Of a DNA stretch of 64,000 nucleotides, positions 45,481 through 57,810 are shown piece by piece; position 1 is the first letter of the stretch; each line of letters starts with the position of its first letter. The notes under the pieces are model-generated. The model saw nothing but the letters and a program-made list of their open reading frames with translations. It did no database searches and was not told the DNA's origin. Source of the stretch: Massospora cicadina (Eukaryota > Entomophthoromycota > Entomophthoromycetes > Entomophthorales > Entomophthoraceae); contig JAKSZP010013607.1 of the NCBI GenBank assembly GCA_022478985.1, forward strand, positions 1-64,000. Direction: 5' to 3'. The position numbers and the translations under genes are program-made.

Positions 45481-46305
45481 CATGATAGTGGGCACCAACC
45501 CCAAAGATAAGGCTGGGTGGCAGGAGGCCCAGAAGGTGAAGCTTCAGGCCCTCCCTGACCTCAAGCACACAGTAGACCAACGCTGGGTACAAGCCAAGTA
45601 TGACCAGGTTGGTACTAGTGAGGTGCAAATGCCCAGCCCCTTGCATCAGCCCAGGCGTTAAAATGGATGGTCTATTAAATTAATGACAATGGGTTAATTT
45701 GGTTGATTGAGGAATGGGGGTTTGAAACCCGTTCCATTTGTAAAACTACATGTTTGATCAGATCCAACTTCAATTGATTACTTGAGTGAAGTCAGTCTTG
45801 AGTATTCTACCAATTTGGATTGTAGTGTTTGCCTATTGGTGAATTAGTGCTTGGGACCACTTCAGCAGACCCCAAATTTCCCTGACAAAGCTTAAATATG
45901 TTTTCCTTGACCAGCATTCCTTGTTGGTCGATTTTCCTCAATAAAATTTCCCATTTTAAATTTTACTTATGTTATTTTCTTGATCCTGTACGTGAACCTC
46001 TTTGAGGAGATCTTGCGCTCCATTAACCTTGCCATTTTAAATACAATCAGGCTAGCCCCTAGTTCACTATTAGTTCGCCCAAGTTCCCTCCAACCTGGGT
46101 TGCTTAAACCCTTTTCCCTTGTGCCGCATCACTTTTGGGGGTTATTTCTTATAGAGATCACACTTCTCTGCTTAAGTATTTATGGCTCCGCACCCTCTTT
46201 TGTGCTCTAATAACTTTCACACTAATGTCTAGTTCCCTGGCGTTGGCCCTGTGCACCAAGCACTACCACGCTAGGAACAGGAGAGTTCTAGACACTCTCC
46301 TTACA
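45465..46305 (+). repeat. Element D 3' LTR
   Basis: Partner of 40368-41214, starting near TGTCATGGTTAAATGACATG and ending CTTACA, followed by the AAATC duplication. The start may be a few bases from 45465. Confidence 0.9.
45482..45664 (+). CDS. U3-located short open frame of element D
   Basis: A 60-codon frame starts two bases after the pol stop, inside the LTR. It begins MIVGTNPKDKAGWQEAQKV and contains LKHTVDQRWVQAKYDQ. The same frame in the 5' LTR (from 40387) is open up to a TAG after KYD. The core V-D-Q-R-W-V with a preceding L-x-H resembles L-A-H-M-V-D-E-R-W-V in the LTR frame of element C. I know no family with this motif. It could be a conserved LTR-encoded peptide or the remains of a gag N-terminus. 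It is listed because it recurs, not because a function is known. Confidence 0.35.
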
Positions 46306-46310
46306 AAATC

Positions 46311-47259
46311 CAAATCAGTTTAAAAATTAAAAGCTACGCTAATGTATCAGATTAATAAAAAGATAAAGGATTTTTTATCTGCATCAACTGTTTTTATCAT
46401 AAAAGCAAAACCTAGCAGAAAACTTGGCCATAAGCATATTAACATGTTTTGTTTAAGTCTAAAGAGTTTCGTTTTAAATGCTTTAAGTACTATAGCAAGC
46501 TAATACTGATAATCTGCAAGTTGACATCCTGAATACAGGAATTAGTTCCAATGTTAAGCTTGCTATGAATCTCAGGTATAACATTTTTCAAATATTTTTA
46601 GCTGCAACACATATACAGCTTTATTAATTTTCTTTCTGAGCGCTATAATTGTTTTCAGAAGATATAAATTTGCATTGAAGAACATAGATTCATCACCTAG
46701 TATTAAGGTGGCACTATACCTTTAGACAGATTTATGTAAAGAATAGATATATACAAAATAACACCCTTGATAGCCATTTGATGTGTTCTTTGAAAGATAC
46801 ATTATCCTTAGTGTCTTTGAAGAAGGTCAATATCACTGAAATCTCTATTTTGTATGACAAAGCCAATCAACACATTATTTTCAGCTGTATTATAACCTGA
46901 TTTTTTACCTTATCTAATTAAGACCAAGGATTTTGGTTTGCATTGATTGCAGCATCAGTATATGGCTGTTTAATTTCCACTTTATTAAAATATCAATATA
47001 TAGTAATAGTCCTATATGCTTCATACCTATTAATTATTTCTGATGTAAGTTTTTAATGAGCTAAAGAAGTTTAGGGAAAGCATTTTCATAGACAATTGCA
47101 AAATTAGATGTGAGACTGTGAATTAAAGGGAGCCTAATTAAATATTATTGGTGCGGCAACAGATTCAGATTCATAGATACCAAATTTGGTAGTGCCTCAG
47201 TGACAGGATATACCTAAATGTTCTAAATCAGCTACATTATACACTTGCATCAGCCAAGG
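46311..47259. other. AT-rich spacer, nothing recognised
   Basis: No open frames of note and no repeats with a partner here. Confidence 0.5.
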
Positions 47260-48348
47260 TGTTGTGATTTTTGGCCACCTTACCCAGCTTCATCGATTAT
47301 GATACATCTTCTGGTCCATTAGGGGATTCAGCACTCTAGTGGATGTTGAAGTTATCAATTGTATATATGATAACCATTGTTTGGAGAGGTATTCTTTGGG
47401 ATTATTTATTGTTCAACAAGATTAAAATCTACCAGATTTATGAGTGTTTTGTTGGGGATGATTCAGATAATAAACAAGCGATTAGGATGTCAAAGAAATT
47501 ATTAACTTAATTGACTTGTAGGAGTCAATCAGGCTTAGAAGCTGATTGACTATGTGATTTATGAGTTGCTGGAGAGTAATGCCACCTGTGATAGAGCAAC
47601 TTTTGAGTTACCTTTTCTGGATCTCAATCTGCTATTTATGGGCAAGAGTCCCATTATCTAAGCAGGTTGTTACCAAATAAGGGAAATTTAATGGGAGTTG
47701 GGCAAAGACGTTGGGACAAGTTTTTCATTTCAACTCAGAAGAGGTTTTGGTTGAATATGGGAAAGAACCTGATTTAATAAATGAGTAAATTATCATTACG
47801 CGCCCCTGGATGGTTAATTCATTGGCAACGGCTGATGTTCCCAATTAACGCTAAACAAAGGGTTGCACGTTAAATTTACTATAAAATCCCCTTGAGTTTT
47901 TCTATCAAAACAAATAAGTTCTGATTAAAAAATAAACAACAATAAAGCTTTTATAACTTAAACTGTTTGCTCTTTTAATTATAGTTGGAAAGACAAGATG
48001 ATCTTTTGTCTAAATTATTGTTGATCTCTGCGGACTCTGAATGATGAGAAGGAAGAAGAACCTCTGAATTTTATCTAGGTTAAGTTTTATTGGATGAAAT
48101 AGGGAAGAAGTTTCTACAATTCCAGACAAATTCAAGAATAGGACAAGCACCAGGTTGGTGTTAATTATTATAACTATCTTGGCTAAAATAATATTTACTA
48201 ATTCAATAGTACAATACTACTACTTTCCATTATAATCAATTATTATCAACAAGTCAAACAACGCAAATACAAGGAGCCTATGCAGTTGAACAAGGGAGCC
48301 AAAGCGAGTATTATCCAGAAAGAGGAAACAAATACTGAAGAATTATCA
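47260..48348 (+). repeat. Relic LTR, same family as element F LTR
   Basis: It starts TGTTGTGATTTTTGGCCACC, compared with TGTTATTGGGATTTTTGCCC at 60600. Internal blocks correspond: GGCAAGAGTCCCATTATCTAAGCAGG against GGCTAAAGAGTCTCATTACTTAAGCAGG. It ends two bases before a degraded primer-binding site, TGGTGCTCAATC, at 48351. Its length, 1089 bp, is close to the 1102 bp of the element F LTR. No partner LTR or duplication was found. Confidence 0.65.
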
Positions 48349-49739
48349 AGTGGTGCTCAATCAAGTCGCTAATAGCTCCAAAGTTTTAACACAAGGTGAA
48401 CTCATTCCTTAACTATTTGTTAAAATTGAAGTAATGTGGCCATTAGGTAAGGTGCTTTTTAGTAAAGGTGAGGTGGTATATAGATAGTGGTATTGACACA
48501 TGGTGCAGCAGGGATTTTTGTTTTTGGAGGAACAGTAAAACAAGATTGAGGTATCTTTAAAATGTAAATACTGATGCCAACTCCTTTCAAAGTGTTTGGT
48601 GGTTGATATGAGAAATAGTTTTTCAAAAATAATAATAAGTTTGTCATTGTTGTGGAATCAAGCTTTAATTTTTTATAAAGGTATTTTTGTATACTATAAA
48701 AATGTTAATTGCTTAAGCGGCGTCTTCTTTGTTGGAAAAACCACTATGTAAAAAGTAATTATGAGGAATTCTATGTAAATATTCGTGATGTCGTGAAAGT
48801 AGTATGTTATCATGTTTTTTGTATCATATATACGCAGTCCTATGCATTTTAATGCACACGTTACTTTTGCAAAAAAATTTAAAATTGACTTGTCCAATTG
48901 GTCTTTTTGTAACAGAAATGATCCCAAATCATTCAGAATACCCTTAGATATGCTATGCTGAAGTCAATCCTCAGTCTCTGATGTAGCATTTTATATGAGA
49001 GATGACTCTTTTTATATTTTACTTACCATGTAGCACTAAACGTTATTTAGAATAGAAGAAGGGATTACTTATAGTCAATTTCTACACATATAAAAATGTC
49101 TAGATTTTCTGATAGTACAATTGACATTGTAATTGGGTCTAATGGTATTAGAATGAGAGTCATTATAAAGGCTATGATTATATGGTGTGGATATTGAAAA
49201 TTATTTGAAGATTTGGGTGGATAAATTATCACATATTAATGTTTATAAAATATATGCGTTTGCTTGCCTGATACATAAATAAATGGTGGAGAAAACATTA
49301 TTGAAAAATAAAAAGGGTAAGTCAAGTCAACATATCATTTAACACATCCTCCATGGCTTAACTCATGTTTTTTTGGGATGAGGAAATAGAAATCATCCAA
49401 GAAAATGCTCAGGGCACTCAAAGCTCTGGCTGAAAATTTTTTACTTAAAATAAAATAAAATGTACTTTAAGACAATCTAATTTTTGTATATTTTTTATGC
49501 TAGCATTGGAGGCAACCAAAATAATGCATACAGACAGAAATAATCACTTTATTCTTAAAAAGAGCAATATTTATGAGGGTAGAGTATCAGTTATATGGAG
49601 AAAAATACCAGTAACTTCATAAACAAAATCTTTAATTATTTTTCCTCCTCATTACTAGAATATGTCCTACAATCTTTTCAAAGTAGAAGAAATTGGTATT
49701 CCAGATCAGGTTGATTTTGACAGCTATTGTAACAATCCT
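48349..49739. other. AT-rich DNA following the relic LTR
   Basis: Expected to be the leader and gag of the element that owned the LTR at 47260, but no gag motif is readable. Two minus-strand frames of 62 and 77 codons (48459-48647, 48694-48927) match nothing known. Confidence 0.4.
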
Positions 49740-52300
49740 ATGAATCAGGTGTTACCCTGAAATCATAAATCATCGTTTCTCTAATTTAGATTGAATCCCG
49801 CCATCATAGGTGATCACTTCTTTAGATTGGGCGGAATTCCTGACAATGGCCCCCTTTTTAGATATTGGTATAAGGGATAAAGAGCCATTGTAAATGGCTA
49901 TGTATGATTCATAAAAGTACCCTGGGTAACCATAATAGCCAAATGGTCATTTCCCTTCTTATAAATGACCTTATAATGTAATAACTAATTTGGCTCATTT
50001 GATTTAGCCTCCACCTGGGCAGTGAATTTAAAAAAGTCCAAGTGACCTATCTGAAAGGTATTTAGGAGGAAGTGTATGTCATTTAACTGGTTATTTCCCT
50101 TGTGGTAGTAGTCAAATTATCCTGTGCCAGATCTTGAAACCAAAAAGTCCATTAGCAAAAGTTTTCATGAAATCTTTGGGGCTTTAGTTGATCCCAAGTT
50201 TAACATATGTTGTACTTTAAAAGCAACTGAGAAATCCTTACATACAAAGCCTGGAAAGTGGACATTTTGATGATTCAGTGGCGACTAATATGACAAGCCA
50301 TAATTTCACAGTAAAAATATAATGGCAAATTTAGAGGTACAGTCAAGGAATTCTCTGAAGGGTTGAAATTAAAATAGCATTAACTTCCCTCTATTATCCT
50401 AATGGTGCAAAAGATGATAGAGGGTGGTAAACGCTTGAGTGGATCTCATCACTTCAGGTAATTTATGCATTAGTGATGAAAGAAGTTCTGCTATTGTCCA
50501 AGGAACTATGTTAGGAATAACACTTTTAGTGCTGATAAAAGTATATAGAAACATAATGGTAGTTTGGTAAAAGATAAAGAAAAGGATATAGCCTCAATAC
50601 AAATTTAACAGATGATCAAAGGCCAATAAGAGGAACCTATGCTCTTAAGTTGCTTGAGGTTGAGGGCTTACAACATCAGTACTAAACCATATGAAAGGAT
50701 TTGAAAGGAGTAATTGCTTGTTGTTGGGTAGGAGGAGTAGGACCAGCTTGGCTCTCACATACTAAGTAGGACCCAGTTACGTTATAGACTGTTGGAAATA
50801 TACTTTCCCAGTAAAATTGAGACTTGAGCAACAGATAGGTTTTCATAATTGCCTCACAAACTTGTAGATGTCGTTCTAAGATGTTATCAGCTATTCATAA
50901 TGATAAATATATGCTAGCTATTGGGTAAATCAAGCTTGTTTAGGTGACCACCCTTGATTTGAGAATTTGGTGTTCTTTTTTCCAACTCTATTTGGAATAA
51001 TATGGGTTTATCTTACCACAATTGAAGTTGGCTTAAGATATTTTAGAGTCAATTTAATTAGGTTCTCTAAGAGTTAAAATTGGTAGTCTTATTAAAAATC
51101 TGAATTCTGATATATTTGGCCAGGGTACTGAATTATGGTAAGTATTTAGTTTTGGAGCTTTAAAGCCTTTTGTCCAGACGCCCATCAGAATCTTTAATTT
51201 CTGGAGCCACCGCATAAATGCATGATTAGCAATTTAATGAAATAGGCTTCATATAAATAGGGCCAGAAATGTTTGATGGCCATTAAGAAAGCCAAGCACT
51301 CATGTTCTGTTTCATTATAATTGCTTTCAACTTTAGCTAATACTTTGGTGTAATAAGAGATGGGATGTCCACTAAATTTTTATCATGTTGGTATAGTATG
51401 ACTCCTATAGAAATATTGCTAAAATCAGTAAAAAAGGCTTGTCAAAGTTGGGGTGCTAAAGGATGGATTGTGAGTGAGACTTAAGAATTATAGAATGAAG
51501 TATCGCTGCTGAATCTTCCACTGGAAAGAAATATTATCTTTAGCAAAACAGATTATGGGTTTAAAAAGATTCTGTAACAAGAGAAATAATTTTCAGTAAT
51601 ATCCAACCATTATCTGAAAATCCTGTATTTCTAAAAGGGATTTAGGTGGTGACATTTGAAGAATGGCCGTGACTTTAGCATTCATTAAGGGAAATCCTTC
51701 TTGACATACATTACAACATAGAAAATCCATGTTACTTTTATAAGTGTGATCATCTAGATAATTTTGGCTTTGTTGAGTTTGCCATAGTCGCTGTAAGGCA
51801 TCTCTATGGTGAGCTAAATGTGCAGTAAAGTTTGCAAGAAGAAGGTTATTTCATACATCGATAAATCCCCCCCTCAGGTTGGGACCATCTAGTACTAAAA
51901 AAAGAAGGTTATTTCATCAAGGTAGAGTAACACACATGATATTTCGAAGTCATTTAATAGTCATCCCTTGCTATTACAAGTAGTAGGGGTAGTTAGAAAA
52001 GACCAAGTCTAAGTCAGTTCATATAAAGGCTTATTTTAGTTGAGGCCAGTGACAATTAACGGATATCACTGCTTTCCAAATTCATAGATCCTTCTATTGA
52101 CTATGGATTTAAAAAGGGGTAAAATCAAATCCAATTTTATAATGAAATTATTAATAATTCCAATCTGTCACGAGCTAGAAATAGTATTCCCTCAAGAATT
52201 CAAGAGATCTTACCCATAGGAAGAGTTGAAATCTCTTTATGAGCATATCCACCAAATCCTATAAATATTTAAAAAATTATGAAAATAAATCCTGTTTACC
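49740..52300 (-). pseudogene. Decayed gypsy pol remnant: RT and RNase H, minus strand
   Basis: On the minus strand, RT motif C is at 51924-51913 (LLYLDEITFF, with YLDD changed to YLDE). It is followed, beyond the micro-insertion, by LLANFTAHLAHHRDALQRL, then GFPLMNAKVTAILQMSPPKSLLEIQDFQIMVGYY (about 51690-51600), the RT end. RNase H begins near 51430 with TDFSNISIGVILYQHD and has NYNETEHECLAFLMAIKHF at about 51325-51270. The part from 51.1 kb down to 49.74 kb should be integrase, but I could not read its motifs. Stops and shifts are abundant. Confidence 0.7.
51839..51917 (+). mobile_element. 47-bp micro-insertion with 15-16 bp target duplication (copy 2)
   Basis: The insert is 51855-51901. 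It starts ACATCGATAAATCC, contains GGTTGGGACCATCTAGTACT and ends in an A-run. It is flanked by AAGAAGGTTATTTCAT at 51839-51854 and 51902-51917; the A-run makes the last base ambiguous. It begins at the same base as copy 1 at 20894. It lies just downstream of the RT motif C codons of the decayed gypsy pol, on the opposite strand. Confidence 0.85.
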
Positions 52301-53199
52301 TTATCTTGCTGGTTCAATTTTATGATAAAGTGCAATTGTCCTAGTGAAAAATAATTCACTAGGGTGCTGCCAAAGCTAACTTAACTAATAATTGATTAGC
52401 CTTTAGAGGAACTTTTTTAATCCTGAGATAATCTTAAATCTTGTTTTTTCTTCATGGCGCCCTTCTGAGGCTAAACACTGAAGATGTAACTTCCAAAGAT
52501 AACAATTTAAGTGAAGAAGAAAGTTCTTAAATAGAGAACATAAATTTGACTAGATGTGTCCACTATAACCAGAAAGAAAAGCCTTTTAAGCACCTAAGAT
52601 ATTCCTAATTATTGTACCTATGACCAATAACCTTTTGGCCCCTGAAAATGCGACTTATCTGATATAACCAGCCAAGTAAGCCCAAACTGTAAAAGCCTTA
52701 TTTTATGGAAACCAACAACTGAAAAAAATTTACAAATACCGTTCTACTCATGTTGCACTAGAATTGAAGCACTTGTATACCATGGCCACACCCTAGCACA
52801 TCAGTAGGTGTTGCCAAATTGAGTCATATCTCCATCTATTAGTCCATCATGCCTTCCACCATCAGTTACAGCTTTTCAGGATTACACCATATGAAATTCA
52901 AAGATAGTTCAGCCTGACTCAGGAGCTTTATTACTGACACCATTTATTGTACAAAGCTGCCTCCAATTTAGTTTGGGAAAAATCATGAAGTAATTATGAA
53001 CAACAGGAGAAAAGTTAAAGAGCTATAAAGTCAAATTTTTCGATATAACAATGTATTTGGTGGTTTTTATGTAAAGTTGTTACTTGACAAATATTTAATG
53101 TCTTATTGACCCTACATAAATGCATGCAATGGGAAATACGTTAATAAGTAGAATTACTAACTAGCCAGCAGCATTTTATGAAACTATTATTAATGAATT
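52301..53199. other. Eroded sequence, no readable domain
   Basis: Lies between a minus-strand pol relic and a plus-strand gag relic. Stops occur in all frames and no motif was recognised. Confidence 0.4.
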
Positions 53200-55370
53200 G
53201 CTTAAATATATTTGCCAGCTCATGATAGGGTTGGTGGCCAAATAGCTCATGAACCTATCATTCAAGAAGGGCCTAGAGGTCCTTAAGGTCCAAGTTGCTC
53301 TGGAGCCCCAGAGGTCCCAAGGACCCTAAAGTTGACGATGGCCCTCCTGGACCAACAATAGATCCATTTATTATTTTGCTAATATGAGATGAAAATCTTG
53401 AAGCACAAATCTTGTATTTAGAACAAAACCTGAGGGGATGTCTTACAGTAGCTTGATGGACATTGAAGGAAAATGTAGATGTTTTACTTTAGCAGCCAAT
53501 TATGACTAGTGAATACCAAAAAATGTATGTGGATCTGGCCTCTTGACATAAGGGCCACTAAGAAATCTGGATGTTAAACATGGCTGACTCACTTATTGAA
53601 TTTAAGAATTAGTAGTCCAGCAACAAATCTCACTTAAGGACTTTGCAGATCAGGCCATCAAAAATCAGCAAATGCACCTACCTCCTAACAGCCAAGCCTC
53701 CGCCATCTATGTGGACAACTTGGAACGTATTAACAGGATGATCATGAGCTCCTCAAACAGCATTCTGACCAAAATTTTATAACTGACTTTTCAATACAGA
53801 ACCTATGGGGGATGGGAAGACCTACAAAACCTTCCATACAAGTCATATTTACACAGTGACTTTTTTCTGAACCAACCTTAAAGAAAAGCATGTATCTGTA
53901 TGGAGAGAATTTTCATTTTTTTGTGTATGAGATTACTATGAAGTTGGCCACAGATAGACAGAACCTGCAGCATATCTAACTCTATTTTGACAATATATCC
54001 TGAAAAATGATGCCCTATTTTAAGTAATGCACTTCTTGAGCCCAAAAAGGAGGCCCTCATTAAGGAATTTGGTAAAGACTTAAACTGTATAATGGGAAGA
54101 AAGCCTTCATGTGGGCTTGCCAGAAAAATGAGAAGCTAATGTTAAATTGCTAACCTCTTTTATTTGAAGCTCAGGCCTTAGCTTCTTGCTATTGGGCCAC
54201 CCTAGATGATTCAATATCTACCATAATATATTTCTTTTCCTCCAACTATTATCTTGCACTTCAATTAGAAGTAATTAAAAAGTAGTTCAAACCAATTCTT
54301 GATAAAAAAGAGACTATCATAAGTTTTCAACGAACATAAAGTACAAAACTCTTTGTACAAAGGATTCCAACCACTTATCCAATCCATAGGGAAAAGAATC
54401 AGAAGCCTCAACTTAAATGAGAAGTTTATTACTATTGTGGGTTCTAAAATCATTAGGAAAGCCAATACTGGTTAAAGAAGTCAGACAAGGCAGAAAAAAG
54501 GCGTCAGCATAGGGCGCGCGGTTCCTTATGCTGAAAAATTTATGCTTGAACTATTTCCTTAGAGTCACTCAACTCTGTAATGTTTTTATTGTGTCTGCGC
54601 CTTTTGGGTTTGATATCCACAATTTGCTTATGAAAATAAAGTACGCCATTCATCTTATTCTTCCCAGGGTATATCCAATGATTACCTCAACAAGTTTATA
54701 ATGCCCAACACCATTATTTCTATACCCTACTATGGTTCCAATATTCCTTGATTAAAGTAAGGTTACACAAAGTGAAAATTCTGGCTGATATTATTACCAG
54801 TTCTACCATTAATTTTATTTTTCTCTCAATTAAAATTTATATTAAGATCGCTCATAAAAGTGACTATAATCTGGATTATGGAGTTGCAGGATCCTCTTGC
54901 ACCATATCTCTTGGTGCCTACTTGTCGCTATCCATACAGATCAGATCTCCAGTGGTATCTGCATCTGCAAAAGTCTTAAATAGTAATAGTTATGACTTAA
55001 TTATTGGCATAAAGTTTCTAGTTAACTTCATTACTAAGATTAGCCACAAGGACCTTTATTTTTTATACTGAGATATCTTGTTCCTATAGTTCATCAGAAC
55101 CTGCCTAAAGAGAAAGTAAGAAAAAAACCCCAAAGCATGTAATAAAGCGCCCCATGTCCATTGTGCAATTAGAATACCATAGTCTAGGACCAAAAGTCAA
55201 AGTTTCCTCTTACCTCAGTCATAGCTCTTAAAGGGTTGCCCATTTACCCTGTGAATAAGATAGTCGTTTCACTCAAGTACCAAGTATTCTGGAAGCTATC
55301 ATCCAAACTAATGCTAAAGGATCACTTGTTAAAAATCTATGGGTAATCTAATTCATTGATATGTGAACCT
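53200..55370 (+). pseudogene. Decayed plus-strand gypsy gag/protease remnant
   Basis: At 54748-55071 a 107-codon frame ends with SIQIRSPVVSASAKVLNSNSYDLIIGIKFLVNF. It aligns block by block with the protease of element F (SALAISLAKQNYDLLIGTKF), and earlier IITSSTINFI stands where IIDSGAPINII holds the active site, so the catalytic aspartate is lost. Upstream, 53.2-54.5 kb, is gag-like in position, with a proline/glycine-rich stretch near 53270-53350, but has no intact motif. After 55.1 kb a short stretch toward RT is readable, then element E begins. It may be the interior of the element whose LTR is at 47.26 kb. Confidence 0.55.
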
Positions 55371-55376
55371 GTGGCC

Positions 55377-55687
55377 TGTATGTGTAATTAGCAGGTTCAC
55401 GTCAGTACAATACAAATGATTTGGGCAAAACCAGCCATGTAGGCAATAACATGAAGGACAGGCCTGCTGAGATTAATTCATGAACCCGCACACTATGTCT
55501 GGATTTCATGAAATATTCTCAAATGACCATTCTGGTGACACTGCATGATAAAAGAATGGTTTGGCCCCAGGAAAACGCCAAGAATGAGACCAGCAATTGG
55601 CCTAATCATTGTTTGAGATCATACTCCGTGCCTGAGCTTATCAATACAAAAAAGTACATTGAAATCCTCTAAAATGCCCTGTGATGT
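55377..55687 (-). repeat. Element E 3' LTR (approximate)
   Basis: Aligned with 60318-60600. The plus-strand left end is taken as TGTATGTGTAATT by comparison with TGTCATAAATGAATT. Confidence 0.65.
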
Positions 55688-56249
55688 TTGTTTGAATAAA
55701 TTAGCACCTTAGATGAAACTAACCTTTAAGTTTTCGCCTTACTTGATATATCAGTTTCAAATCCTTTATTAAGATTCTCTCCTACCCTAAGCTCTTGAGC
55801 AATGTCCATATCATCACCTGTGAAGACTTAATATCCCATTTAATTATTAATCAGAGTGCTTGGAACACTGGTGTAAAATTTTCCAGATCAGACTCTGCTC
55901 CTGAATTTCATATTCCTTACCTTATATACACCATTTCATAATCTTATTTTAAACAGCATCACTATATAAATTGACTTGGATTTTAGTGGGAACCAAGGAA
56001 TTGCTAATTAGATCAATGTTAAGGACCAGACTGCACCTGATCCTTTTACATCACCCCCCTGTGAGGATCAGAACTTCTAGATCTTCTTGGGCCTTGTGCA
56101 CACTTATTCTTGCATCTGCCATGTCGCCTCCTCTACTGGGTACTACTTCCATTTCACCAAGAAGATCTAGCGTCCCTTGACCCCCCATGCATCTAATATC
56201 TGATTGACGTCATAATCCTGACCATCCTCTTCTTAAGGGCTTAGTAGTA

Positions 56250-57081
56250 CTGTCCAATTAGGATTTCTCCCTTGAATGGACATAACTATGAGGCATGGAT
56301 TACTATATTAGCCTTCAACCCATTTGGTAGCTCTAGTTTGAAGGTGACTTTGTTGATAACGCAAAAAATTCATTAGGGCCCATTAAATTTTGCCTAAGAT
56401 TTCAACTCTTAATTGGTATGGCGTAGCTCTTAGCTACCACAAGCACCAAATACACAGGAAAATTGTGGGTCAGGAGCTCTACGGTGGTCTTCTTGATGCT
56501 TCTTCTGTGAAATGCTTTTTCCAAGTTTCCACATAAAACTTTTAATGTCCACCATGTTACAAGCCACCTCATACACCCCCACAAACTCCACCCCAAGAAA
56601 CGTTGTCCAATGTTGGGCTTAACCCATGGTTAGAAAATAATGGGGTAATTCCTTTTTAGATTAGCAGTGATTATTGTATGCAAACTGGGCCAATTGGACC
56701 CATGTAACCAAATCATCCTGACAATCCAAAATGAAACAACAGAGAAATTGCTCAGGGATTAAATTCACTCTCTCCATTTGCCCGTCCAACTGGGTATGAT
56801 ATACTGAGGAATTGGCATGGGCGGACTTTTAGATTTACCAGTAGATTTAACCAAAATTTTTAGAACATACTGGGGTTCACTATCCAAAACAATCTCTGCG
56901 GTAACCCATGCTGGGTAATCACCTCATCAACAAAATTTTTTACTGCATCCTTCACTGAAAAATTGGTTATGCACTGGTAAAACTCAGCATATTTGGTTAA
57001 ATGGTTGATGACCATTATAATCGCATCCTCCCCCTGAACCCTTGAAAGGCACTTCTTAAAATCCACACTAATCAAAGCCAA
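56250..57081 (-). pseudogene. Element E integrase remnant
   Basis: The minus-strand frame 57081-56860 has ALISVDFKKCL, then DAIIMVINHLTKYAEFYQC and VDEVITQHGLPQRLF, which correspond to the integrase core (pattern DxIxVVVDRLTKxAHF...ITxHGLPxxIxSDR). Towards 56.3 kb a further frame reads NKVTFKLELPNGLKANIVIHASLL, the C-terminal beta-barrel block usually ending IHPVFHVSLL. Stops break both. No chromodomain was recognised after it. Confidence 0.75.
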
Positions 57082-57810
57082 TGGATGACCTTGAATTTAA
57101 AGCAGTTTTAACTTATCAGTGGGAAGCTTCCTGGAGGGCTTTGATCTACTACAGACCATACACCCCCCACATGATCCATGATGTCCTTTACAAGGACCAG
57201 CCACGATCAATTCCGCTGCACCAACTCCACCATCTTTTCAACTCCAGGGTGACCCGCCAACAGATTATCATGAGAAACCCACAACACTTCCCCCAGTAAT
57301 AATATATTTGGGACATATACACGCAAATCATGGTACAACCCTCAATTTATTCCTCCCATATGTGAAGTGATGGTTGTTTTGATGCCTCATCAATAACTCG
57401 TTCCATAGCCTTCATCCAAATTAAGTCCTTCTTTGTTTCTGGAAGATTTCTTCCACTTAACTCACATTATCCACATTTGTTTATTGTAAATTGGCCAAGA
57501 TGAAACATTGTAGATGTGTCAAATTACTCCAACTCAGCGCTCTTATAGGATAACCCCATGTCAGACTTAGCCAATCTGCCAGGGTATTGGTTTATCCTGG
57601 TCAGTATTCTTACCTAAAATCATACTGGACCAGATCCACGTGCCATTGGGCCTGTCGCTGGTCATCCTCCCAGGAGAGCAATAATATATAGGGCTTTATG
57701 GTCCTTACAAACCACAAAAGGATAGTGGGAAAACAACAATTGGTGTTGCCATTACCTTAGGGCTGTTACCACTGCCAGAAAACCTTTATTGTATATCAGA
57801 TAATTGGTTT

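Larger units (their letters stand above)
40368..46305 (+). mobile_element. Element D: chromodomain Ty3/gypsy (chromovirus), plus strand
   Basis: About 5.9 kb, LTR to LTR, with a perfect AAATC duplication (40363-40367 and 46306-46310). LTRs are 40368-41214 and about 45465-46305, with TG...CA ends. Internal order is protease, RT, RNase H, integrase, chromodomain, all on the plus strand. Coding frames are long but separated by a few stops and frameshifts, so it is younger than element C yet inactive. About 790 bases separate the LTR from the protease and contain no recognisable gag. Both its LTR motif GTTGGTCGATT and its post-LTR sequence match the self-priming arrangement seen in element C. Confidence 0.93.

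Noticed and set aside
45718..45735. GGGTTTGAAACCCG resembling a pol III B box
   Set aside because: It lies in the element D LTR, is a short palindrome and has no A box at a suitable distance; the other LTR copy reads GTTTAAAACCC.
55971..56180. A plus-strand 69-codon frame inside element E
   Set aside because: Element E is coded on the minus strand there and the frame has no known motif.
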